Part shown: piece after piece, positions 52,340 through 62,324 of the stretch
How positions within the stretch are numbered: the first letter of the stretch is position 1
Layout: each line of letters starts with the position of its first letter
Origin: Neolentinus lepideus HHB14362 ss-1
Taxonomy: Eukaryota > Basidiomycota > Agaricomycetes > Gloeophyllales > Gloeophyllaceae
Assembly (NCBI GenBank): GCA_001632425.1
Contig: KV425656.1
Span: forward strand, 23,039-87,038
DNA: 64,000 nucleotides
Reading direction: 5' to 3'
The notes under the pieces: generated by a model
Databases searched by the model: none
Told to the model about the DNA's origin: nothing
Seen by the model: the letters and a program-made list of their open reading frames with translations, nothing else
Program-made: the position numbers and the translations under genes

Positions 52340-53470
52340 GTCACTTCCGCTTTGTGTGCGCACGGTGCGTGAAACGGCGAAGGCGCGGGCCTGGTGCGGA
52401 AAACGAGGGCGGCGAGGGCAGGGCGCAGGTGGTGCTTTGAGCGGCGAGGGCGGGGCGCAGAGTATGCGCGCAGTACGTGAAGCGTAAATGGGCGAGCGGG
52501 CGTGGTGCGTTAAACGACACCAGCATCAGCATGCAGCAGAGGCGGCAGAGGCGGTTAAACGGCCAAGGCGCGGGCCTGGCACGGAAAACGGGCGGGCGGG
52601 CACGTCACGTGGAACAACGAAGGTGGTTAAACGGCCAAGGCGCGGGAAGCGGGGGGCACGGTGCATGTGGAGCAGCAGACGTGGTTAAACGGCCAAGGCG
52701 CGGGCCTGGCGCGGAAAACGGGGGGCACGGTGCATTAAACAACGCCGGCGTGGGACAGAGGCGGTTAAACAGCCAAGGCACGAGCCTGGCACAGAAAACG
52801 GGTGGGCGGGCGCGTCGCGTTGAACAACGAGGGCGGGGCGCAGAGTATGCGTGCGGTGCACGAAGCGTAAACGGGCGAGCGGGCGCGGTGCGTTAAGCAA
52901 CACCAGCATCAGCATGCAGCAGAGGCAGTTAAACGGCCAAGGCGCGGGCCTGGCGCGGAAAACGGGCGGGCGGGCGTGTCGTGGAACAACGAGGGCGGGG
53001 CGCAGAGTATGCGCACGGGGCGTGAAGCGTAAACGGGCGAGCGGGCGCGGTGCGTTAAGCAACGCCGGTGTGGAGCAGAGACGGCGAGGGCGGACGGGCA
53101 GAGAGGGCTGCAGAGCGCAGCAAGGGTGCGTGGGTGGGAGGCTGGAAGCATAGATGACGCGGGCACGGCCTGCTGCCTTGCGGTGAGTGCTGAGTCCCCC
53201 GGGCGTACTCAGATGCTGGATCATGCAGAATCAGAGGCACACGCACCTCGTAACCCAAGCGGTTCTTTCCCGCTGCAGCGTGTTCGCAGTTCTTCGCAGC
53301 CCGCGACGTCGCAGGCGTGGTGCGTAAGGCGTAAACGGGCGGACGAGCGCGGTACGAGCTTCGACGGCGGCAGATGGCGGTATGCATTCGATAGGCTCCG
53401 TTGCGTTGGATGGCCGAGGCGCGGGCCTGGCGCGGAAAACGGGCGGGCGGTTGAGAGAGACAAACGACGT
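52340..53470. repeat. GC-rich minisatellite
   Basis: At least seven diverged copies of a unit built around GGTTAAACGGCCAAGGCG, then CGGGCCTGGCGCGGAAAACG, begin near 52366, 52551, 52626, 52681, 52761, 52926 and 53403. Longer stretches such as CAGCATCAGCATGCAGCAGA recur about 390 bp apart (52520 and 52907), which shows nested, higher-order duplication. Long open frames on both strands here are by-products of GC-rich repetition, not genes. Confidence 0.75.
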
Positions 53471-54293
53471 ACCGAAGATGCACGCGTACCACCAGTCCGG
53501 AACCACGCATTCTTATCGAGCAGAACGGCGGTGACGTTGTAGGGCGCACCCGTGTTGTCGTACGAGCCGCGGGAGGACATGGGCACGTACTGCAAGTACC
53601 GGGCGTTGGTGTAGTGCATGACATCAGGTGCGTGGGACGGCTGCGTCACGTGATGGAGAGGCTCACACGCAGCGACTCCCAGCGCGACGCGACATGTACT
53701 TCTGGCACGACCTACTGCACGGACCATCGACGACCCTGACCGCGCACGGACCACACCCTGCTGGCGACCTCTACTGCGCTCAGACCTCACCCTCCTGACG
53801 GCCCCTACCACGTACACTACTTAAAGACACGGCACTGTGCTTTTGCCAAACCCAGGCCCCCCGCTGGGTCTGAAGAACCAAGATCATGCGTGGTACGTCG
53901 GCCCATCACCCCTCCTCACGCCTGCTACCACGCCGCGCGCCGCGCGCTGACTGTGAGCACCCCGACGGGTCGTCCTTCACGATATTGCGGACCCTCGTGT
54001 GTCGGCTGGACCCCTTCGGTGTTGTGAACGGGCGCGCTTTGACGCTGTCGAGCATGGCTGCTGCCCCTCGCCTCACTTCTCTCAGCATGATGAGGCTGCT
54101 GACTGCCCTCTTTTCTGTAGCGGCGAAATTTGTTGCACGCTTTCTCCATGAGGTACGCGAACCGTTTCACCCTCATGTGCCCGCCTGACGGCTCTGCTTC
54201 AAGTTTGGGAGGGCCGCCCCTCCAGCCTCTCCAGCCCACTCTGAGACGCTGCCAGCTCACCAGCTTCACTCAACGCACTCCGAGCGCGTCTTC
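53471..54293. other. Element interior between minisatellite and TET/JBP gene
   Basis: GC-rich sequence with overlapping open frames on both strands and no recognisable domain. A plus-strand frame at 53886-54188 could be a 5' exon of the dioxygenase gene, but no splice link was established. Confidence 0.3.
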
Positions 54294-55893
54294 TTGCCGT
54301 GGTCGCAGGCTGACGTGATCCACCCCATGACGCCCTTTGACATCAACGGGGCTTTGGAGGCATGTGAGGGACGTGCTTATGAGAGAGATGTGGAGGAAGG
54401 GACGGAGGGTGACGATGAGGATGACTTGGAGTTAAGCGATGAGCCATGTTGGTTGGTTCATTCTGACTCCATCCTCCTGCCCTGCCTACCATCCTCTGAG
54501 AACCTGCCTGATGCCTCTTCCCCTGCTACACCCTCACACCCTCGGCCCTCACACCCTTGGCCAGCACCATATACTTCGAAGGAGAAGGCAGCATTCCATC
54601 GGCGGCAGCAGAAGAAGCAGCGCCGAAGGAAGGACTACGAAACAGACCCTGCACTCCTCCGAGCTCGGGCGAAGCACAACTTGAAACAAAAGGAGGTTTC
54701 CTTCAAGAGGAAGGGTGAGTCTGAAGCCCTTCCTGTCAAGGGAGATTACAGCAGCCTCCATCGAGGCAAGTCGGGGTACCAAGGAGTCAATGAGAAGAAG
54801 GAATCTGCAGCATCGAAGGAGTATGGTTTGGAAGACCCAGAGATCCAGGCGATGTGGTATGTAGAATGGGACGGGGTGTATGCTATTTGCTTTCGTCTTC
54901 GCTATCTCGATCAACTTTTACTAAGTGCGCCCACAGGTCACCCAAAGCTGTAGTTAACGAGGATGGCAACGGCCACGTCCTTGCAGTGCTGGCTGGTGCG
55001 CCTCGTAACAGCTGGGATGGGGTTTACCAAGGGGCGTATGAAGCTATGGAGGATGCAGGCAGGCGATTTTGTTGCTCGGAGAGGAAGAGGAGCCATCGTT
55101 GAGGGGCGTTTGCTGTTGCGACCACAGGTATATCTCATGGAGGTGGTCGTAAGGTGTGGTACAGTCAAATATGACCCTGCAGTCCATCTAATAAGGCATC
55201 TAGGCTCCAGGCAACGTAGCAATTGCTGCGAAGACCAACCTTGTCATCATTCGAATGCTCCTTGACAACACATTCATCAGGAGAATTGTGGGTTTCACCA
55301 ACCATAAGCGTCCCCCTCTTCTTCCGTATTGTCAACTCTAACTCTTGATTCATGATGTATATATAGATGCATTTGACCTTTTCGCACCACTCCTGTTCAA
55401 CTACTATGCCAATGCTCTGAACTTACTCTGTGAGATGAACAAGAAGCTTGAGCGCCATTTTCCGAGGTCTGCGTTTGCGTGCTATGCGTTCAACCTGGGT
55501 GGGAAGGTGCGATCATACATCCATACTGATCATTTAAACCTTCCCTTTGGGTGGTGTGCTATCACCGCCTTAGGCACGTTCAACCCCCGGAAAGGTGGCC
55601 ACTTGGTGCTCTGGGATCTCAAGCTCGTAGTTGAGTTTCCTCCAGGTTCCACCATCTTCATCCCATCTGCAATCCTTCGGCACTCCAACATCGCGATTCA
55701 GCCTGGAGAAAGACGACTGTCTTTTGTGCAGTGGACTGCAGGAGGGCTGTTTCGATGGGTTGATTTTGGATTCAAGTCTGCCAAGGCTTTCCAGGATGAA
55801 GTTGGCAAGCAGGCTGCTGAGGAAGCAAACTCACGGCGATGGAAGGAGGGTCTTAATCTACTACCACGTCTATCTGATCTCACTTCAACTTAG
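54294..55893 (+). pseudogene. TET/JBP-family 2-oxoglutarate/Fe(II) dioxygenase with in-frame TGA
   Basis: Family members oxidise 5-methylcytosine or thymine in DNA. The N-terminal region is acidic, then basic (KEKAAFHRRQQKKQRRRKDY). A spliced junction leads to SPKAVVNEDGNGHVLAVLAG and APRNSWDGVYQGAYEAMEDA. In KRSHR-stop-GAFAVATTGISHGGG the TGA at 55100-55102 sits where relatives have Arg (CGA to TGA, one C-to-T change). The frame resumes APGNVAIAAKTNLVIIRMLL, then IRRIVGF. The catalytic exon is complete: iron ligands H (55522) and D (55528) in IHTD, distal H in LRHSN (55681), the 2-oxoglutarate arginine in GERRLSF (about 55711), then WTAGGLFRWVDFGF. The exon junction near 55300-55370 is unclear. 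The 5' end is approximate. Confidence 0.7.
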
Positions 55894-55926
55894 TATTTTC
55901 TCATGGTAAATTAGTACGTTTGTAAT

Positions 55927-57912
55927 CTACGACTCCATGTTACTTTCATCAGAGGATTCGCCACCCGTCTCACCGTAGATATCCATGAAATGTGTGAAAA
56001 CACTAAGACCCTGAGCCCATGAAACTGCTCGAGGCCACCAAACTGCAAAGGGCAAGGGTATGTCAACGTACTTACGGCCGCTCCGGATTGACTGAAATTC
56101 AGGATATCCTTCTTCATCCCACTCTGCCTCATGAACTCCAAAGCCTTCTGGGATGGCTGTCTGATTCCGAACGTCTTGCAGAGCAGAAAGAAATGCTGCC
56201 GTGACTTGGGGAGGAAAGGGACTTGTTGCTAAAGGTACGGCAATGGGTTCATGACGAATGTGTCGTTCCTGCTCATGAGCAATACGGTCCTCAAGATTCT
56301 CCTCCTCTGCATCAGAATGGCCAGCCCCACTATGTTCAGGATGGGCGACTTCATGAGCTGAGTCAGCACCATAGTATTGGTTCAAGACATCAGGATGCAC
56401 ATCTCTAAAGTCATCATCGTAGACACCGTGCTCCAATTGACCAAGGAACCGTAAATCCTGAGCTTCATTAGGATCAGATTCTGTTGCAATCAAAGATGAC
56501 TCACCGCAGGGGTTTGATCTGCTTCTCCTGAGATCAGATGGTGGTTCCAGTCTTGTTGAAACTTGGCACAATCATCACGAATGTTGATAAGGAAGAGCGT
56601 GTGCAGCAACCACAGATGCCCAGCATCTTTCGGGTCAAGACGATGAAGTCGCTCAAGCCTGGTAAAGAAAGCATGCCATTGCCGACCAAACTGGGACCCG
56701 ACTTCGACCCAAAGACGCTCAATCCGTGTGTTGCGGGTTGAGCTAGTAAGCCTGATTACATTGCGACAGAAGGCGGTAAGCGGCAGCTACTTACCTTCCC
56801 CACATGAATGAGGCCCGATTTGGCCCACGATACTTTATCATCCATACGCAGACCTCTAAATTCTCGCCACCACGATCTCCTCGCACCCTAGATGGGACCC
56901 CATACTCTCCGACTGCAGCCATGAAGAGGTTCAGGACAGTAGAGGCACGATTGTTTGTATTAACCTCAATTCCGACAACCTTGGGTGTGGAAAGTCAGCG
57001 GTGATCATGCAAGAGGTGCAGTAGAGGCTTACGCTGCAAGAAAAACCATCAACAATGCCATGTACCACCAAACCCCAGCGTATTAGCTTGTGGTATCCAT
57101 CCATATGCCAGAGATAGTTAGGCCGAGGTACGGTGTAATCACGTCGGTCAATAGCTTCATGGTTGCGAAGTACTTGACCAAGCCCATCAATACGGCGAAG
57201 TGACATACGCACACGACGTTTCTGCACCCTCAGTCCATGACCCTTAAAGAAGCCAACCACATAACGTAATCCAGAGGTTGGCCGGTGTTTCTTATAAAGT
57301 CGGACCAGAAGATCAATGTCATTGTCTGATATGTCTGAAAATCGCTGATAGACACCGTAGAGCTTCAGCTGCTTGCTTACAGCATTTCGATGCATTCCCA
57401 GAAGATCTGCAAGCTTCTGGATAGTGATCTTACGATGAGTGGACATAGCTTCCTGCAGCCAGGTAGGATCAATGACCTTTCGGGGACGACCACGAGACCC
57501 AGTCCGAACAATGGTGACAGGATTAAGGCGATGAATTTTTGCCTGCTCACTGAATAGCTTGAGTTGCAACTCAACATCAGTACGGGCAACACACGTACAC
57601 TCCATCAGCAGCCAAAGCAGCCTTCTCCAAGTCCACAGTGACCTTTGCAAGTGCATGAGTACATCCCGAAGTCCAGTTATTGTCAGCCACTTCTAGATCT
57701 AGTGCCTCCAGGATGGGAATCATACGCTTGAAGATGCGTTCAGAGTGTATACGAAGGCGAAGGGGGTCTCCATCTTCCTGACGTAGTAAGTCTGAGGCAC
57801 GGGTGTAGGCATCATGAAGAATTTGATGGGCACGAAGTACATTTGCAGACCAATTGGTACCATCAGGAGAAGGTGGAAGGGCAGGAAACACTAGAGGGCG
57901 AGCCGAATTCAT
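55927..57912 (-). CDS. DDE integrase / putative transposase (rve-type), intact
   Basis: Retroviral-type integrase core, five or more exons, all junctions in frame. The start MNSARPLVFPALPPSPDG leads to a helical region (SERIFKRMIPILEALDLEVA). A GT-AG intron restores AADGVEQAKIHRLNP. A DNA-binding helix-turn-helix-like part follows: GRPRKVIDPTWLQEAM, KITIQKLADLLGMHRNAVSK. The core has NYLWHMDGYHKLIRWGLVVH (first Asp, about 57100), RVRGDRGGENLEVCVWMIK (second Asp, about 56875) and NTRIERLWVEVG (Glu, about 56720), a full DDE triad. The C-terminal part reads HRLDPKDAGHLWLLHTLFLI, DLRFLGQLEHGVYDDDF, LPFAVWWPRAVSWAQGL. A longer frame begins at 58026 but would overlap the BTB start. Widespread in mushroom and some animal genomes. 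It is the probable mobilising enzyme here. Confidence 0.8.
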
Positions 57913-58005
57913 TGGGTTCACTTGGAAGGACGGGCGGAGGTTGTGGCGAAGATACAACAGATGCCAGATTGGGTGGTGGCTGAGGCGACCCTGCTCGTAC
58001 CTGCT

Positions 58006-59022
58006 ATGTCGGTGAAAACTCACCATCCTATCTTCTACTATAAGGACGGCTCATTTAGAATGCAGGTAAGCTACTGGATCTTGCATTAATAAGAGCATGT
58101 ATGCTAAAACACCATCTAGCTTGGGAACACTTTGTACAACCTTCACCTCAGCCTTCTTGCCGAACGATCCACAGTTTTTAAGAACATGCTAACTATGCCT
58201 GCTCCACGTGGAATAGAAGTGGAGGGAAGCTCAGATGAAAATCCGATGGTGCTACCTAGCACAATCAAGCAGGATGAGTTGGATATCCTACTAGAGTACA
58301 TGTTCAAGGGGTATGTCAGAGCAACTGCAGCTGTAGAATGTAGCTGACAGTAGATGAGAAGACATACCGCTGGTGCACCGAGCTTGAAGAATCTCATCGT
58401 GATCCTCAAGCTGTCAACGATGCTGGAAATAGATGATGGATGGAACTTTGCCATCAACGAGTTGCAGAAGGACCCAGGCCTCTCTCCAGCACTTCAATTC
58501 CACCTAGGATGTGCACATCATGTCATCGAGTGGGTAGAGCCTGCCTTTCGGGTGTTGATGGAGATGCCATTCAGCGAGATAACTGAAGAGATGGCTCACC
58601 TGATGGGACCCGACGCCTTCTACATCCTCAGCCAAACCCATGCTCGTATCAGGAATCACAAAACGATCCTCGCCTTCTATCCCTCTGACCCTATCACGAG
58701 CATCCGGTGTTTTCGGCCAGGTAAATGTTCAGAGGCTTGGGTAACCCAATGGTGGCAAGGAGTCGCAAAGCATCTGCTTCATCCCGAGTCTGGGAAGTCC
58801 GGTAGTGATATCTTGAAGATGCTAGAAGAGTTGGGCATCCCAGGAATGTGCCCGCATTGCCAGAAAGAGAATGTCGAATGGGTGAAAGACACGGGGGTAA
58901 TGACGAAAGCCGAAGAGTACTTTGAAGATGCAGTGGCGAAGATTGTATCGGGATATGGGTGCAAGGGAAAGGACGGAGAGGATGAGGCTGGAGACGACGT
59001 TCAACAAGTAGGGCAGGCGTAG
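58006..59022 (+). CDS. BTB/POZ-domain protein carried by the mobile element
   Basis: Three exons (58006-58065, 58120-58310, 58362-59022) total 912 nt and encode 303 aa, all in frame. The start MSVKTHHPIFYYKDGSFRMQ joins LGNTLYNLHLSLLAERSTVF, then KNMLTMPAPRG. This is the strand-helix pattern of a BTB domain, followed by DELDILLEYMFKG and the helical SLKNLIVILKLSTMLEID. This subclass is heavily expanded in agaricomycetes. The C-terminal part has CPHC (58850-58861) and a charged tail. BTB proteins mediate dimerisation and often recruit cullin-3 ligases; its role in the element is unknown. Its start is 93 bp from the integrase start, in divergent orientation, so both may share a promoter. Confidence 0.8.
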
Positions 59023-59061
59023 CAGGTAGTAACATTATTTGCGGCCATCATCCAACTTAAT

Positions 59062-59084
59062 GCGCACTTGGAATGTAAGTGCGC
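59062..59084. repeat. Perfect hairpin near the right end of the element
   Basis: GCGCACTT, a 7-base loop, then AAGTGCGC: an 8-bp perfect stem between the BTB stop and the right inverted repeat. It could be a transcription-end or transposase-recognition structure, or both. Confidence 0.55.
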
Positions 59085-59130
59085 GGTCGGACAATTTGTG
59101 CATATTTGGTCCAATTATATAAGCTTTTCC

Positions 59131-59155
59131 ATTTTAAGGTCAAATGGACCGTCAT
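59131..59155 (-). repeat. Right terminal inverted repeat
   Basis: Inverted counterpart of the left end, closing GGACCGTCAT. Three differences in 25 bases. Confidence 0.85.
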
Positions 59156-59163
59156 AGTCACTT
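59156..59163. repeat. Right target-site duplication (AGTCACTT)
   Basis: Exact copy of the 8 bases preceding the left inverted repeat. Confidence 0.85.
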
Positions 59164-60878
59164 CCCCAAGTCACAAGGTACTTATCTCTCAGGAATCGGG
59201 CTCCGGCCTCCTGATTCTCTTTCTACTGTGACTTTGAGCACATGCAATTTGCGCGCCGTTGCCGAGTTCAGAACAGTATTTATATTCGAGTTGACCATGC
59301 ATGCCTTGACCCGTTTCTCATTGTCGTTCGCAAACTCCAATGGATTTGCGGTCCGGGTTGTCTAAGGCAAGCGCTACCATTAGTAGGAAAATCATGTGTC
59401 AGAAACGTGACTCGTATGTGATCCAGAGCCATGTACAGGAACAGTACAGGAACATAAATCATCTCAGCAATCAATGAACGCCATGCAGTGAGAATGGGGA
59501 GGGCATACCGTCGTGTTAATAGTCTCATCCAAACAACGACAGTGGCATCTTTCCGGTTACGGTCCCAGCCTCACAGCCTGAGCGCTAGGGATATTCGACT
59601 TCAAGGCCATAAATCTACTGTCTCGATGGGAAGTTCAGGGCGGTGGCAGCGCGCGAAGCCTAGCTAAGGACGACAAGGTGGACAGCCATATTCTTTCGAC
59701 TATGCCGGTGCAGTCATCTATTGCCGCAGAATGAGAAGGGGATCCCAAGAATAAGGTCAGTTACAACTTACAACACCGGACGCATGTCATATTCGTCGAT
59801 GGGTCTGTCACGCAACGCCCGCTAAACAGACATGTCATACACGATGATGGCCCCAGGCCAAACAGTGGAACAACTTGCAAAAAAGCACGTCACTCTGTAG
59901 GTTAAGGCCATCTGCCATGAAAGTTGTCCGTAGAAGATACCTTCCGGTCTCACTACAAATGCTCACATAAATTGCTCGCAGTACTCATGACATTGCATTG
60001 ATTTGACAAGCATGTCAACAGGCAGTAGGAAGATCTAACTGCGTACATAATATCCAAGGGATCCTAAGCAAGGAACCGTAAGTACCAAGCCAGGAACAAT
60101 AATCGAATGAAGGAAGAAATCAGAGAAGCCGGTATTTTCATATTCTCCGCCCAGCAACATCTCTAACACTCGGCCCCATCCTATCAAAACGACAAGACAG
60201 TACACGGCTTCCTGCAAGCAAGAAGCGAGCACAGAAACATTGCAGCAGGCGAAGCGTTCAAAGAATGGATGAACTTGTTTTCGTCTCGGAAAACATGCAG
60301 TAAACCAGATACTCACCCGTTCAGAATATCTCAATAAGATCTGTTAGGGTAATATCGTCAGAATAGTTCACGAATACAACAGTACAACGAATGGAAAAAA
60401 GGGGAAGTCAGTGAGTTTTTTGGTATAAGGTTGTCCACCAGGAGATTACTCTCTCTTTCGGAAGCAGAACTGATTGATGAATCATCATAGAAAATGGAAG
60501 AATGCGCCATCGCATCAGTATGAAACAAAATACTCACTTCAACGTCCAGAGGCGGCGGTGGACGTGGACGTCTGGACACCCAACCGCAAGAAACAACGCA
60601 ACTGCTGGACAAGGATGACGCGAGGTACGAGCGGCTCAGACGTGATGTCGAGCCAAGCTAAGAGCGTGCGAATGAGACCACGTGCGCTGAGCACGCGTCC
60701 GCCATGTGGCGCACCCTCTGCTTGGCTTCCATTCGGGCTCAGCGCGCCCTCACTCTTTTTCTCCATTACGCGTCGCTCGCCAGCAAGCTCGACTCCGTTT
60801 CTCTTTCGCCGACTCTCGATTCTTAAAACCACACTCTCTGTCGCGTCTAGTGTCCACCGGCTAATATTTCTTCAAGCC
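59164..60878. other. Gene-poor stretch with possible decayed membrane-protein exons
   Basis: No confident gene. Minus-strand fragments look membrane-like: VYCLVVLIGWGRVLEMLLGG, SDFFLHSIIVPGLVLTVPCL (60035-60334) and ALPILTAWRSLIAEMIYVPV (59400-59528). A possible N-terminal piece lies at 60358-60520. The intervening frames contain stops and the splice sites are not convincing. The right part is the 5' leader of the retroelement Gag ORF. Confidence 0.3.
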
Positions 60879-62324
60879 ATGAGAATCTTCGGTCCCAAAC
60901 ACAAGAGCACAGACCCGAGCGCCTGGAGCCTCTGGCTGTCCAGCCTCTCGGCGCAGGATAAGAGTACTCAGAATGATATGCGTAATAAGGCTAATGAATT
61001 TAAGAAGCAACAGCTGGCGCTTCTCGACACTGAAGGAGAAGGCGGAGCCGACGCGTCGGGCTCATCCGCTGGCGCTGGACGGACCCTTTCGCGGGTATCG
61101 TCTTTTGCGAGCATGATCTCGATGCCGCCGGATGGCGACGACACCCAGGGCGGTGGCGGTGTCCCGGCGCCTCCTGCGCCACCTGCACGTCCTCAGACCC
61201 CTCCTCGTCAGATCTCGCTTAGTTCTATGGGTTCGCCGTCTCGATGGTCCCCGGTGACGAAGTTGGCGATGGAGATCGCGAAGGACCGTACGTCGCTTCT
61301 GGATTACCTCAGTAAGAAGAGGTCCGTGGAAGAAAAGCCTGCTGAAGAGGATGAAGACAACTCGAGGGTTCCGAAGAAGATGCGTGCTCTACGCACTACG
61401 GATGAAGAGATACCCTCCGAGCCGGGCGCCCCGTCAGGCCTGGACGCCTTCCATGAAGAGATCAAGATCCTATTTTGGAATAAACAGTACCTTCCAATTT
61501 CACTTTTCATTTTTGATGAGTTGAATAGATTCATGGTGGGCGCGGATCTCATGCCCAAGAGGAAACTCGACAACAAGATGAGGATCCTCGACCTCTCAGC
61601 AATCGACCTTACCGATGAACATTCCCTCACGACGGGCCAGTGGCGCGAGGCTGTTGACAATTATATTCGCTTCTGCAAGTTGGTCGGCGCTGAGGACTTC
61701 GTCCAGCGCTGGCAGGAGCATTTCAATTGGTTCATTCGGCTTCCCGCCTTCGAAAAGCAATGGCCCTCCATCCGGGAGACGGACATCGCGTTGCGAAGGC
61801 AGTACCGTACGCGTCCTTTCCAGTTCAACCCAGCGGCTTACCAGATGAAGCACCTGGAGATCTCCGAGCTTATCCGGAAAGGGGCTCTCCAGACTACCCC
61901 ATCTAGACCCTCTGGTAGGCAGGGACAACCGTCGCGTGGCGGACCCTCCCACGCAGGCGATGCTCAGCCGATGGGACGTGCGCGTGGTGGTGGTGCCGGG
62001 CCTGCGCAAGGTCGTGCGCCCTTTCGGATGGGCGGTGGGGGCGACCCTTCGGCCTCCATCTGCCTTATATGCTCTAGGAGGGGGCATCTGGTCCCCGGAT
62101 GCACCTCGGGCCAATTCCCGGGAGGGGGACAGGTCTTCGCGGAAGCGAGGAACGGCTCTCTCTTCGCCAGAGGTAGAGACGAAGAAATATGTCGCCGATG
62201 GAATGTTGCCGGCACCCAGACCTGTCGTCAGACCGACCACCCCGCACGTCGACACACCTGTTCCTTCTGCGGATCTGGCGACCACCACGCCTTCTCGTGG
62301 TCTTGCAAACCCAAGCCCAACTGA
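60879..62324 (+). CDS. Retroelement Gag-like protein with CCHC zinc knuckle
   Basis: 481 aa from MRIFGPKHKSTDPSAWSLWL. The same frame is open upstream to 60474 but that part looks like leader sequence. There is a low-complexity Pro/Ser/Asp region, then a helical core (FHEEIKILFWNKQYLPISLF, WREAVDNYIRFCKLVGAEDF, WQEHFNWFIRLPAFEKQWPS). An Arg/Gly-rich linker precedes a nucleocapsid-type knuckle, CLICSRRGHLVPGC (C-x2-C-x4-H-x4-C), and a second Cys/His cluster, CSFCGSGDHH. It lies directly upstream of and overlaps the reverse transcriptase frame. The RT layout resembles DIRS-type or related non-LTR/YR elements more than classic LTR ones, but terminal repeats and a recombinase lie outside the window. 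Confidence 0.75.
   Translation: MRIFGPKHKSTDPSAWSLWLSSLSAQDKSTQNDMRNKANEFKKQQLALLDTEGEGGADASGSSAGAGRTLSRVSSFASMISMPPDGDDTQGGGGVPAPPAPPARPQTPPRQISLSSMGSPSRWSPVTKLAMEIAKDRTSLLDYLSKKRSVEEKPAEEDEDNSRVPKKMRALRTTDEEIPSEPGAPSGLDAFHEEIKILFWNKQYLPISLFIFDELNRFMVGADLMPKRKLDNKMRILDLSAIDLTDEHSLTTGQWREAVDNYIRFCKLVGAEDFVQRWQEHFNWFIRLPAFEKQWPSIRETDIALRRQYRTRPFQFNPAAYQMKHLEISELIRKGALQTTPSRPSGRQGQPSRGGPSHAGDAQPMGRARGGGAGPAQGRAPFRMGGGGDPSASICLICSRRGHLVPGCTSGQFPGGGQVFAEARNGSLFARGRDEEICRRWNVAGTQTCRQTDHPARRHTCSFCGSGDHHAFSWSCKPKPN

Larger units (their letters stand above)
49687..59155. mobile_element. 9,469-bp TIR transposon carrying TET/JBP, DDE integrase and BTB genes
   Basis: Boundaries are read from sequence. 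The left end begins ATGACGGTCC-G-TTTGACCTT and the right end is its inverted copy (22 of 25 bases match). Both are flanked by the same 8-bp direct repeat. Contents from left to right: a zinc-binding-type gene on the minus strand with a frameshift (50007-51772), a GC-rich minisatellite (52340-53470), a TET/JBP dioxygenase gene with one premature stop (54294-55893), an apparently intact integrase gene on the minus strand (55927-57912) and an intact BTB gene (58006-59022). The integrase is the best transposase candidate. No KDZ-type transposase, the class known to travel with fungal TET/JBP genes, was seen. Eight-bp duplications occur in hAT, P and Zisupton groups; retroviral-type integrases usually leave 4-6 bp. 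Confidence 0.82.

Noticed and set aside
52341..53817. Long open frames on both strands, 52.3-53.8 kb
   Set aside because: They arise from GC-rich tandem repeats with few stop codons; the translations are Arg/Ala/Pro-rich and repeat-derived.
53886..54188. Plus-strand frame as an independent gene
   Set aside because: No recognisable domain and no splice link; at most a 5' part of the TET/JBP gene.
57913..58026. Integrase start at 58026
   Set aside because: It overlaps the first exon of the BTB gene on the other strand; the internal Met at 57912 is compatible with both genes.
49687..59155. KDZ transposon carrying TET/JBP
   Set aside because: No KDZ transposase motif was found; the only recombinase-like gene is the rve-type integrase.
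61936..62324. RT frame portion overlapping Gag as a separate protein
   Set aside because: The overlap is the +1 shadow of the Gag zinc-knuckle region and has no conserved content until about 62400.
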